From assembly GCA_963813435.1 (NCBI GenBank), contig CAWEYY010000002.1:1-64000 (forward strand): 64,000 bases of DNA. Reading direction: 5' to 3'. The stretch comes from AC-32 sp963813435. GTDB lineage: Bacteria > Actinomycetota > Thermoleophilia > Gaiellales > Gaiellaceae. The number at the start of each line of letters is the position of its first letter. Position 1 is the stretch's first letter. The translations under genes and the position numbers were made by a program. The notes beneath the pieces were generated by a model. The model searched no databases. It was not told the DNA's origin and worked only from the letters and a program-made list of their open reading frames with translations. This document shows, piece by piece, positions 6,183 to 13,325 of the stretch.

Positions 6183-8705
6183 AGGCCGTCGTGATGGCGG
6201 GCGGCGAGGGCACGCGCCTGCGGCCGCTGACGTCGAACCAGCCCAAGCCGATGGTCCCGATCGTCGGCAAGGCCTGTATGGAGCACATCCTCGAGTTGCT
6301 CAAGGACCACGGCCTCGAAGAGGTGATCGTGACTCTCGCGTTCATGCCGCAGGCGATCCGGAGCTACTTCGGCGACGGCGAGGCGCTGGGCATGGCAGAT
6401 CGAGTACTCGGTCGAGGAGTCGCCGCTGGGCACGGCCGGCTCGGTTCGCCTCGCGAGCGCGAAGCTGGAGGAGCCGTTCGTGGTCATCTCCGGCGACGCG
6501 CTCTGCGACGTCGACCTCACCGAGCTCGTCCGCGCACACGAGGACAAGGGCGCGGCGGTGACGATCGGCCTCAAGTCGGTCGACAACCCGCTCGAGTTCG
6601 GGATCGTCGTCACGGACGAGGAGGGCCGGATCGAGCGCTTCCTGGAGAAGCCGTCCTGGGGCCAGGTCTTCTCGGACACGATCAACACGGGCATCTACGT
6701 CCTCGACCCCGAGGTCCTGCGCCACATCCCGACCGACCGGCCGTACGACTTCTCGAAAGAGCTCTTCCCGCTGCTGCTCGAGATGGGACGGCCGCTCTAC
6801 GGCCACGTCTTCGACGGCTACTGGCAGGACATCGGCAACCTCGACCAGTTCCGGCAGGCGAACTTCGACGCCCTCGACGAGCGCGTGCGCCTCCGGATCC
6901 CGGGGATCCGCCTGCGCGGGAACGTCTGGCTGGGGGAGGGGGTGGAGGTCGACGACCTCGCGGCGATCGAGGGGCCCGCGTTCCTCGGCAACTACTGCCG
7001 CGTCGCGCCCGAGGCCTCGGTCGGCGCCTACTCGGTGCTCTCGGCGAGCGTGACGCTCCTCGAGCGCGCGCGCACCGAGCGCTCCGTGATCGACGCGTCG
7101 ACCCACGTCGGCCGCAGTGCCCGCGTCGAGGGCGCGGTCGTCGGGCGGAACTGCGACATCCGCGCCCACGCGCATGTCCACGAGGGAGCGGCGATCGGCG
7201 ACGAGGTCACGCTCGGAGCGCAGAGCGCGGTCCTCCCGGGCGTGCGGATCTACCCGTACAAGGAGGTCGAGACCGGCTCGCAGATCCACGAGAGCTTGAT
7301 CTGGGAGTCGCGCGGCTCCTCGCACCTGTTCGGCAAGGACGGCGTCTCCGGGCTCGTGAACGTCGATCTGACGCCCGACAAGGCCGTCCGGCTGGCCGCG
7401 GCCCTCGGAACCGCGCTCAAGCGCGGCTCGCGCGTCGTGGCGAGCCGTGAGGCGCCGGCCGCGTGCCGGATGATCAAGCGGGCGATGATCTCGGGCCTCA
7501 ACTCGACCGGTGTCCACGTTGCCGACCTCCGCATCCTCCCGTCCGCGGTCAGCCGGCACCTGCTGAAGACGCACGGCTACGACGCGGGCTTCCACGTCGC
7601 CGTCAGCCACACCGATCCCGAGCTGCTCCAGATCCGCTTCTACGAGCAGCCGGGCATCCAGCTCACGTCCGGCCTGCAGAAGGAGATCGAGAAGCACTTC
7701 ACGCGCCACGAGCTCCGGCGCGCGGCGTTCAACGGCGTCGGCGACGTGTCCTACCCCGCGCGGGTACGCGAGAGCTACGCCCAGGACCTGCTGGGCGCGC
7801 TCGACGTCGAGGCGATCCGCGCGCGCGAGTTCCGGATCGTCGTCGACTACGGCTACTCGGCGACCTCGTTCGTCCTGCCGCTCGTGCTCGGCCCGCTCGG
7901 GGTCGAGGCCGTCAGCGCGCACGCGTTCTCGCTCGAGGGCTCGGACGCGTCCGCGACGCTGCTCGAGTCCGTCGGCCAGGCGAAACGCCTCGTCGAGGCC
8001 GTGGGCGCCGATCTCGGCGTCGTCTTCGACCGCGCGGGCGAGCGGCTGTTCCTGATCGACGAGCAGGCCCAGGAGATCTCCGTCGAGCAGGCGCTGCTGC
8101 TGTACCTGCGCCTGATGAGCACGAACGGCCGCCGCGGGAAGCTCGCGTTCCCGATCACGGTCACCAGCCAGGTCGAGCAGATGGTGAAAGGCAGCTCGCT
8201 CGAGGTGATCCGCACGCCCGCCTCGCTCGCGGAGCTGACGAAGGCAGCAGCCGAGGATGGAGTGATCTTCGCTGGAGCCGTCAGCGGGGGCTACGTGTTC
8301 CCTGAGTTCCTGCCCGCCTACGACGGCGTCGCGAGCCTCTGCAAGCTGCTCGAGCTGCTCGCGCCGGTCAAGACTCCACTCTCGGAACTCGTCTCCGACC
8401 TCCCGGCCAGCACGCTCGTCCACCACCAGCTCGCCTGCCCGTGGTCGCTGAAGGGCACGGTCATGCGCGTCCTCACCGAGCGACTTCGCGACCGAAAGCT
8501 CGACCTCCTCGACGGGGTCAAGGTGTTCGACCGGCGCGGCTGGGCGCAGGTGCTGCCCGATCCCGACGAGCCGGTCGTGCACATCTACGCGGAGGGGAAG
8601 ACGGAGGAGAGCTCCGCGAAGCTCGAGGCGGAGATGCGCGCGCTGGTCGAGGAGATCATGCAGTCGGAGGGCGCAGAGGCGGAGGAGGTCGTAGCCTCAA
8701 GCTGA
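6179..8705 (+). pseudogene. Mannose-1-phosphate guanylyltransferase/phosphomutase-like fusion, frameshifted
   Basis: The protein starts with a nucleotidyltransferase (KAVVMAGGEGTRLRPLT, then LLKDHGLEEVIVTLAFMP) and runs to Met at 6392-6394. One extra G at 6395 shifts the frame; reading resumes as QIEYSVEESPLGTAGSV and stays open to 8705. Repaired, it has about 841 residues: nucleotidyltransferase (1-235), left-handed hexapeptide helix (about 245-370) and a phosphohexomutase-like region. In that region the serine loop is AVSHTDPE and the metal-binding DGD motif is replaced by FDRAGER near 8025-8040, so mutase activity is doubtful. The single-base shift may be real or a sequencing error. Confidence 0.8.
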
Positions 8706-8707
8706 GG

Positions 8708-8737
8708 TTGACCCTTCGCGCGTTGCCTGCATACACT
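8708..8737 (+). promoter_or_regulatory. Sigma-70-type promoter upstream of rsiG-like gene
   Basis: TTGACC (8708-8713) and TACACT (8732-8737) are separated by 18 bases, a good match to housekeeping sigma consensus. A start near 8744 would leave a leader of about 27 bases before the GTG at 8771. It implies that the rsiG-garA-ftsR-apt group is transcribed separately from the nucleotidyltransferase gene. Confidence 0.6.
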
Positions 8738-8770
8738 AGGAGCGCCCGCTTCCCCGACGAAAGGCTCTCC

Positions 8771-9016
8771 GTGGAACCGTTTCCCGATCTTGCCTCGCTC
8801 ACGGACGACGATCTCAAGAAGCTGATCGACGACCTCACGAAGGAGGAGCAAGAGGTCTCGTACCGGCGACGGATCCTCCACGGCCGGATCGACCTCCTGC
8901 GCGCGGAGCTTCAGGCCCGCCTGCGCGAGAAGGGGAGCGGTGTGCTGGACGAGGTCGACGTCGACCGCCTCGCGGCGATCCTCGCGGGCAAAGCAGCGCC
9001 TTCCCTCGAGGAATAG
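8771..9016 (+). CDS. RsiG-like c-di-GMP-responsive anti-sigma family protein
   Basis: This 81-residue helical protein contains the RsiG c-di-GMP signature E-x3-S-x2-R-x3-Q-x3-D as E26, S30, R33, H37 and D41, with His in place of Gln. It is followed by IDLLRAEL, typical of the family. In Streptomyces, RsiG bound to c-di-GMP sequesters the sigma factor WhiG; one-motif homodimeric forms are known from Rubrobacter. The GTG start has AAAGG six bases upstream. No WhiG-type sigma gene is in the window, so the partner is unknown. The family assignment rests on the motif and length. Confidence 0.7.
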   Translation: MEPFPDLASLTDDDLKKLIDDLTKEEQEVSYRRRILHGRIDLLRAELQARLREKGSGVLDEVDVDRLAAILAGKAAPSLEE

Positions 9017-9029
9017 ACACACCAGGCAG

Positions 9030-9500
9030 ATGAGCCACATCTACTGCCCTGAGTGCGGCTTCCAGAACCCGGAGGCCGCCAACTACTGCTCCAAGTGCGG
9101 AGCGCTGCTCGTCAAGGACGAGCCGGCGGGCTCGGAGACCACGATGAGCTACACGCCTGAGGACGGGGAGGAGGAGCATTCGGTCACGCTCGAGGAGCTC
9201 GGCACCGAGGGGCCGGCCCTCGTCGTCCGCTCGGGAGGCGGCCGCGCGGGCGAGCATTTTGTCCCGCAGGGCGAGCGCACGACGATCGGCCGCTCGCCGG
9301 ACTGCGACATCTTCCTCGACGACGTCACGGTCTCCCGCAAGCACGCCGTGCTCACCGAGCAGGACGGCCGCTACACGATCGAGGACCAGGGGAGCCTGAA
9401 TGGGACGTTCCTGAACCGGAAGCGGATCGAGTCCGGAAAGCTCGAGAACGGCGACGAGGTCCAGATCGGGAAGTACCGCCTGATCTTCCTGGAGAACTGA
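9030..9500 (+). CDS. Zinc-ribbon FHA protein, GarA/OdhI-like
   Basis: The 156-residue protein has an N-terminal zinc ribbon (C6, C9, C20, C23), a short linker with an ETT motif at 36-38, and a C-terminal FHA domain (GRSPDCDI, SRKHA, SLNGTFLN). In GarA/OdhI a phosphorylated ETT threonine binds its own FHA domain and switches control of 2-oxoglutarate dehydrogenase and glutamate metabolism. The following ftsR-type gene, four bases on, matches the garA-ftsR order of Actinobacteria. The zinc ribbon is an addition relative to the classic GarA. Confidence 0.75.
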   Translation: MSHIYCPECGFQNPEAANYCSKCGALLVKDEPAGSETTMSYTPEDGEEEHSVTLEELGTEGPALVVRSGGGRAGEHFVPQGERTTIGRSPDCDIFLDDVTVSRKHAVLTEQDGRYTIEDQGSLNGTFLNRKRIESGKLENGDEVQIGKYRLIFLEN

Positions 9501-9503
9501 CGG

Positions 9504-10205
9504 ATGAGCACGGCACAGGCACCCGAGCGGAACGACCAGCGGCTGCTGACCATCGGCCAGGTCTGCCGAAGGCTGCAGGCGGAGTTCCCGGACATCTCGA
9601 TCTCCAAGATCCGGTACCTCGAGGACCAGGGGCTCCTGACGCCGAGGCGCACGCAGAGCGGCTACCGGCTCTTCAGCTCCGACGACCTCGAGCGGCTCGA
9701 GACGATCCTGCGCCTTCAGCGGGACGAGTTCCTGCCGCTGCGCGTGATCCGCCAGGAGCTCGCGTCGCCGTCCGGGCCGGGCAAGGAGCGCCGCCGCCGT
9801 CGCGCGGCCGGGATCGCCGACCCCGACGACGAGCTCGATCTCGGCGAGCTGTGCGAGCGAGCGGCGATCGCGCCCGAGCTCGCGCGGGAGCTCGAGGAGT
9901 ACGGCCTGCTCCATTCACGTCGGGAGGGAAGCGAGAAGCTCTATCCGGCGAGCGACGTCGACATCGCGGTGGCCTGCGCGAAGCTTTCCCGCTACGGCAT
10001 CTCCGCGCGGCACCTGCGCACGTTCCGCACCGCCGCCGACCGGGAGGCGGGGCTGCTGCACCAGCTCGTGGCGCCGGCGCTGCGCTCGCGGAACGCCGAG
10101 CGCAGGGAGGCCGGCATCGAGGAGCTGCAGACGCTCGCCGAGCTGGCGCAGGAGCTCTCACAGCTCCTGTTCTGGCGCGACCTCCGGCAGCGCGCGGCGG
10201 GCTGA
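9504..10205 (+). CDS. ftsR: MerR-family regulator, FtsR type
   Basis: A 233-residue protein with an N-terminal MerR winged helix-turn-helix: 'LTIGQVCRRLQAEFPDISIS' then 'IRYLEDQGLLTPRRTQSGYR'. A second effector-like helical half follows. The insertion 'EFPDISISKIRYLE' is typical of FtsR, the actinobacterial activator of ftsZ encoded next to garA. It lies three bases after the FHA gene and just before apt, so it is probably co-transcribed. Its target here is inferred from the family only. Confidence 0.75.
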   Translation: MSTAQAPERNDQRLLTIGQVCRRLQAEFPDISISKIRYLEDQGLLTPRRTQSGYRLFSSDDLERLETILRLQRDEFLPLRVIRQELASPSGPGKERRRRRAAGIADPDDELDLGELCERAAIAPELARELEEYGLLHSRREGSEKLYPASDVDIAVACAKLSRYGISARHLRTFRTAADREAGLLHQLVAPALRSRNAERREAGIEELQTLAELAQELSQLLFWRDLRQRAAG

Positions 10206-10207
10206 CC

Positions 10208-10726
10208 GTGTCGGACACGCTCAAGGCGAAGATCCGCGACGTCCCGGACTTCCCCGAGCAGGGGATCGTCTTCAAGGACATGATGCCGCTGCTGGCCGAC
10301 CCGGCCACGCTGCACGAGGCGGTCGACCTCCTGGCCGGGTGGATCGAGCCGCGGAAGCCGGATCTCATCCTCGGCGCCGAGGCCCGCGGCTTCATCCTCG
10401 GCGCGTCGCTCGCGTACAAGCTCGGATGCGGCTTTGTCGCCGCCAGACGGCCCGGGAAGCTGCCCTGGAAGACCGTGAGCGCCTCGTACGCGCTCGAATA
10501 CGGCGAGAACACCCTGGAGCTCCATGCGGACGCGATCGCGAACGGAGCGCGCGTCCTGGTCCACGACGATGTGCTCGCGACGGGGGGGACCGCCGCGGCC
10601 ATCTGCGACCTCGCGGAGCAGCTCGGAGCGGAGATCGTGGGCGTCGCATTCCTGATCGAGCTCGCGTTCCTCGAGGGGCGCAAACATCTCGGCTCCTACG
10701 ACGTCCACTCGCTCATCACGTACTAA
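10208..10726 (+). CDS. apt: Adenine phosphoribosyltransferase
   Basis: Salvages adenine with PRPP to give AMP. It is 172 residues long, with 'IRDVPDFPEQGIVFKDMMPL' at the N-terminus, 'GAEARGFILGASLAYKLGCG' as the base-binding region, and the PRPP loop 'VLVHDDVLATGGT'. The GTG start lies two bases after the ftsR stop, giving a coupled arrangement. Length and motifs are standard for the family. Confidence 0.93.
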   Translation: MSDTLKAKIRDVPDFPEQGIVFKDMMPLLADPATLHEAVDLLAGWIEPRKPDLILGAEARGFILGASLAYKLGCGFVAARRPGKLPWKTVSASYALEYGENTLELHADAIANGARVLVHDDVLATGGTAAAICDLAEQLGAEIVGVAFLIELAFLEGRKHLGSYDVHSLITY

Positions 10727-10768
10727 GGAGTCGAGAACGGCGTCCGGGACGCCGATTACAAGAAAGCG

Positions 10769-11371
10769 ATGTACGACGTCTTCACGAGCCGGTATGGGTT
10801 TTCGTGCCCGGAGAAGGGCGAGGCACGCGTGGCGCTCTCCGCCTTCAGGCGGATCGAGCAGCTCGCAGGGGCCGCCCATCCGGCCGTCTACGAGGTCTGG
10901 TTCGACTGCAGCTGCGGAGGGCGGCATCCCGGCCTCGTCTCGCACGACGAGCTCGACTGGGCGCCTCTCGGGCTCCAGGAGGGCGTGTTCCTGAACCTGA
11001 TGACCGCGAAGCTCGATCGGCTCGAGGACGAGCTGGCCGACCTCTCGGCTCGGCGCATCCAGGCGGGCGAGTGGCCGTGGAGCTTCTTCTGCTACCCGGA
11101 GGAACGTCCCCGGCCGGTGTTCCCCTCGTCGTTCTTCCTGCTCTCACCCGCGAACGACGGCCGGACGATCGGCGTCGCCGTGCGCTGCCCGGTCTGCGGA
11201 AGCGTCTCGGTCAACCTCGTGTCCGCCGACCACGTCGACCTGCCGTTCCACAACGATGCGGCAGTCGGCGTTGTCGAGCACGTCTTCCCGGCCGACGTCG
11301 AGCGCGTCCTCGACGAGTTCGCGGCCGACCTCCATTCGAGCCGCTTCGACACTCGCCGGCTCGAGCTCTAG
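10769..11371 (+). CDS. Uncharacterised protein with paired CxC/CxxC motifs
   Basis: A 200-residue soluble protein with FDCSCGGRHPG near residue 46 and CPVCGSV near residue 146; these could bind zinc. The middle (WPWSFFCYPEERPRPVFPSS) is aromatic and proline-rich. I do not recognise the family. It follows apt by 42 bases on the same strand and may share its transcript. The 3' end carries a short tandem duplication of CTCGAGCTCTAGG that includes the stop codon. Confidence 0.7.
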   Translation: MYDVFTSRYGFSCPEKGEARVALSAFRRIEQLAGAAHPAVYEVWFDCSCGGRHPGLVSHDELDWAPLGLQEGVFLNLMTAKLDRLEDELADLSARRIQAGEWPWSFFCYPEERPRPVFPSSFFLLSPANDGRTIGVAVRCPVCGSVSVNLVSADHVDLPFHNDAAVGVVEHVFPADVERVLDEFAADLHSSRFDTRRLEL

Positions 11372-11447
11372 GACCTCGAGCTCTAGGGACCCTCACTCCC
11401 GAGAGGGATGGACCCGCCCTGAGCGCCGCGCCGATACGTGCGGAGAC

Positions 11448-11651
11448 GTGTGCGCCGCCCTCTACAGCCCGGACAGCCGAGCCTCGGAGCTCCTCCTCGC
11501 GCACTGTGCCGCTCTCGAGGTGGGGGAGGCGGAGCCGAAGCCGCGCCGACTCGTCCGCGACCGCCTCAGGGACTCGCTCGGGGCCGATCTCCTGCGGTTC
11601 TTGCTCTTCGGCCTGGGTCAGCGGGCGCGCTCGCCACGGCGCTCAGCCTGA
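11448..11651 (+). CDS. Possible small helical protein
   Basis: A 67-residue frame from a GTG at 11448. The central part 'SRASELLLAHCAALEVGE' and 'LGADLLRFLLFGLGQRAR' has good amphipathic character, better than typical GC noise. A GGAG lies too close upstream to be an ideal ribosome site. It overlaps the convergent gene ending at 11618 by 34 bases. It could also be non-coding. Confidence 0.3.
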   Translation: MCAALYSPDSRASELLLAHCAALEVGEAEPKPRRLVRDRLRDSLGADLLRFLLFGLGQRARSPRRSA

Positions 11652-11845
11652 CGCCGCCGGCCACTCGTCCCGCTCACGCGCACGAAGACGAAGATCGCCG
11701 CGCCCGAGACCGCGCCGACGATGAACGAGGTCGCGCCGCTGACGCCGACCGCGAGCAGCCCGAGCCAGATGAAGAGGCCGAGCCCGGCGCCCCAGAGGAA
11801 CGCCGAGAACCCGGGCGAGAAGGACGGCGGGCGGAGGTGCGCCAC
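11618..11845 (-). CDS. Small two-helix membrane protein, unknown
   Basis: The 75-residue product has two hydrophobic helices, about residues 12-33 and 36-56, and a strongly basic cytoplasmic tail (GRRRQAERRGERAR). It belongs to no family I can name. Its upstream region contains the DnaA-box cluster at 11890-11930, shared with the divergent small RNA and rpoD side. Confidence 0.6.
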   Translation of the reverse strand: MAHLRPPSFSPGFSAFLWGAGLGLFIWLGLLAVGVSGATSFIVGAVSGAAIFVFVRVSGTSGRRRQAERRGERAR

Positions 11846-11889
11846 GCCCGGACCCTACCGCGGGGACGCTTTGGCTGCCCCAGGTTTGG

Positions 11890-11930
11890 TTATCCACAAG
11901 CTGCACGCTCTGCTGTGGAAATGTGGAAAA
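11890..11930. promoter_or_regulatory. Cluster of DnaA-box-like motifs
   Basis: A perfect TTATCCACA lies at 11890-11898. On the other strand, TGTGGAAAT (11914-11922) and TGTGGAAAA (11922-11930) match the inverted box with two and one mismatches. The following 15 bases are unusually AT-rich for this DNA. The genes typical of an origin (dnaA, dnaN, rnpA, rpmH) are absent, so this is more likely a DnaA regulatory or titration site than oriC. Confidence 0.5.
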
Positions 11931-11971
11931 TTGAATTTCCGCAAATTGCGGGCTCGACGTCATCAGACCCC

Positions 11972-12000
11972 TTGAAAGGCCCCTGGCGAGGCCCTAGATT
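11972..12000 (+). promoter_or_regulatory. Strong sigma-70-type promoter for candidate small RNA
   Basis: TTGAAA at 11972-11977 and TAGATT at 11995-12000 are exactly 17 bases apart. This is one of the best housekeeping-type promoters in the window. It points at the folded segment beginning near 12007 and lies about 230 bases before the rpoD start. Confidence 0.6.
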
Positions 12001-12006
12001 CACACC

Positions 12007-12119
12007 TGCGCCGAGCACGGGACCTGAGTAGGTCGAAGCCAAGCTCGAGGGCTCTACCCGCAAGGGGAAGGTCAGCGAGAGTGGTGGACGAAAGGGAAAC
12101 CGGCTCGGCGAATTTTTTT
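12007..12119 (+). ncRNA. Candidate small RNA or leader RNA upstream of rpoD
   Basis: About seven bases after a good promoter begins a segment closed by a perfect 8-bp helix, CGCCGAGC 12009-12016 with GCTCGGCG 12103-12110, followed at once by AA and seven T (12113-12119), the layout of an intrinsic terminator. Internal hairpins include GACCT-GAGT-AGGTC (12021-12034) and CCC-GCAA-GGG with a GNRA loop (12057-12066). It matches no riboswitch or housekeeping RNA I can recall. It could be a free RNA of about 110 nt or an attenuator for rpoD. Confidence 0.5.
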
Positions 12120-12172
12120 GCCCGAGGGCAGGCGCAAGGGTCAGTGGGGTGTGTCCATGGCAGGTTGCCTAC

Positions 12173-12178
12173 TTGACA
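12173..12178 (+). promoter_or_regulatory. Possible -35 element for rpoD
   Basis: A perfect TTGACA lies 55 bases before the rpoD ATG. No good -10 hexamer follows at 16-18 bases, so this is a weak call; it may work with another sigma factor or an activator. Confidence 0.3.
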
Positions 12179-12232
12179 TAACACCCGTTACCGTGCACAG
12201 GCAGGCAGCGCTTCAGGAAATGGGGTTTTTGC

Positions 12233-13315
12233 ATGCTTGGCGGTGAGAAGACGGCTCCGGTCGGGGTCGCAACAGTCGAGATCGACATGGTGCTGGCGAC
12301 TCCGGAGCTCCAGGAGCTCGTGGAGGCGGCGGAGCAGACCGGTTCGCTGCGACACGCGGAGCTCGCGGAGGCGCTCGAGCCCCTGCGGCTCGACGCGCTC
12401 GAGACCGACGCGGTGTATCGCCTGCTCGAGCAGCGCGGAATCGAGATCGTCGAGGAGTCGCAAGCGCCGCCCCCGCCCCCGCAGCCCGTTGCTCAGGAGA
12501 CGACGACCGACGCGCTCCAGCTCTTCCTGCGCGACGCCGGCCGACATCCGCTCCTGACCGCGGCCCAGGAGGTCGAGCTGGCCAAGCGCATCGAGCGCGG
12601 CGACGACGCGGCGAAGCAGCGGATGATCCAGTCGAACCTGCGCCTCGTCGTCTCGATCGCGAAGAACTACCGCAACCAGGGGCTCCCGTTCCTGGACCTG
12701 ATCCAGGAAGGCACGCTCGGCCTCATCCGCGCCGTCGAGAAGTTCGACTGGCGGCGCGGCTACAAATTTTCGACGTATGCGACCTGGTGGATCCGTCAGG
12801 CCGTCGCGCGGGCGCTCGCCGACAAGGCGCGCACGATTCGCATGCCCGTGCACATCGTCGAGCGCATGCAGAAGCTGAACCGCGCCGAGCGGACGCTCTG
12901 GACGCAGCTCGGCCGCGAGCCGTCGCTCGAGGAGATCGCCGAGGAGGCGAACCTTCCGATCGCCCAGGCCCACGAGGTGAAGGCGGCCGCGCGCGCGTCG
13001 ACGAGCCTCGACCAGCCGGTCGGCGAGACCGAGGACGCGGTCTTCGGGGACTTCGTCGCCGGCGACGAGCCGCTCCCGGACGAGCAGGTGGAAGTCACCA
13101 TGCGCTCCCAGGCCCTCGGCGAGGCGCTGACGGCCCTCTCCGAGCGCGAACGGCGCGTCATCATCCTTCGCTACGGCCTCAACGACGCCGACCCGAAGAC
13201 GCTCGAGGACATCGGGCGGCGGCTCGGGCTGACGCGCGAGCGCGTCCGGCAGATCGAGACCGAAGCGCTGAAGCGCCTCTCGCGGTTGCGCGAGATGGAA
13301 GCTGTCGCTCGCTAG
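12233..13315 (+). CDS. rpoD: Primary-type RNA polymerase sigma factor
   Basis: This 360-residue sigma-70 has a region 1.1-like N-terminus (HAELAEALEPLRLDALETDA), then region 1.2 from about 93. Region 2 has NLRLVVSIAKNYRNQG and the melting/-10 helix FSTYATWWIRQAVARAL. Region 3 begins IRMPVHIVERM, and region 4 holds ILRYGLNDADPKTLEDIG and a helix-turn-helix ending LTRERVRQIE. It directs core polymerase to housekeeping promoters. It faces a second sigma gene with only 10 bases between the stops. A candidate RNA and DnaA boxes lie upstream. Confidence 0.93.
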   Translation: MLGGEKTAPVGVATVEIDMVLATPELQELVEAAEQTGSLRHAELAEALEPLRLDALETDAVYRLLEQRGIEIVEESQAPPPPPQPVAQETTTDALQLFLRDAGRHPLLTAAQEVELAKRIERGDDAAKQRMIQSNLRLVVSIAKNYRNQGLPFLDLIQEGTLGLIRAVEKFDWRRGYKFSTYATWWIRQAVARALADKARTIRMPVHIVERMQKLNRAERTLWTQLGREPSLEEIAEEANLPIAQAHEVKAAARASTSLDQPVGETEDAVFGDFVAGDEPLPDEQVEVTMRSQALGEALTALSERERRVIILRYGLNDADPKTLEDIGRRLGLTRERVRQIETEALKRLSRLREMEAVAR

Positions 13316-13325
13316 CTCTGAGGAC

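Noticed and set aside
6342..8582. A 746-codon minus-strand frame opposite the nucleotidyltransferase fusion
   Set aside because: Antisense reading of a codon-biased gene; composition (Val/Arg/Asp/Glu) is that of an antisense shadow and no motif is present.
11890..11930. Chromosomal origin (oriC)
   Set aside because: Only three boxes, and no dnaA, dnaN, recF, rnpA or rpmH nearby.
12007..12119. Known riboswitch, SRP RNA, RNase P RNA or tmRNA
   Set aside because: None of the signature sequences I know for these (including cobalamin, TPP, FMN, c-di-GMP and ydaO classes) could be matched.
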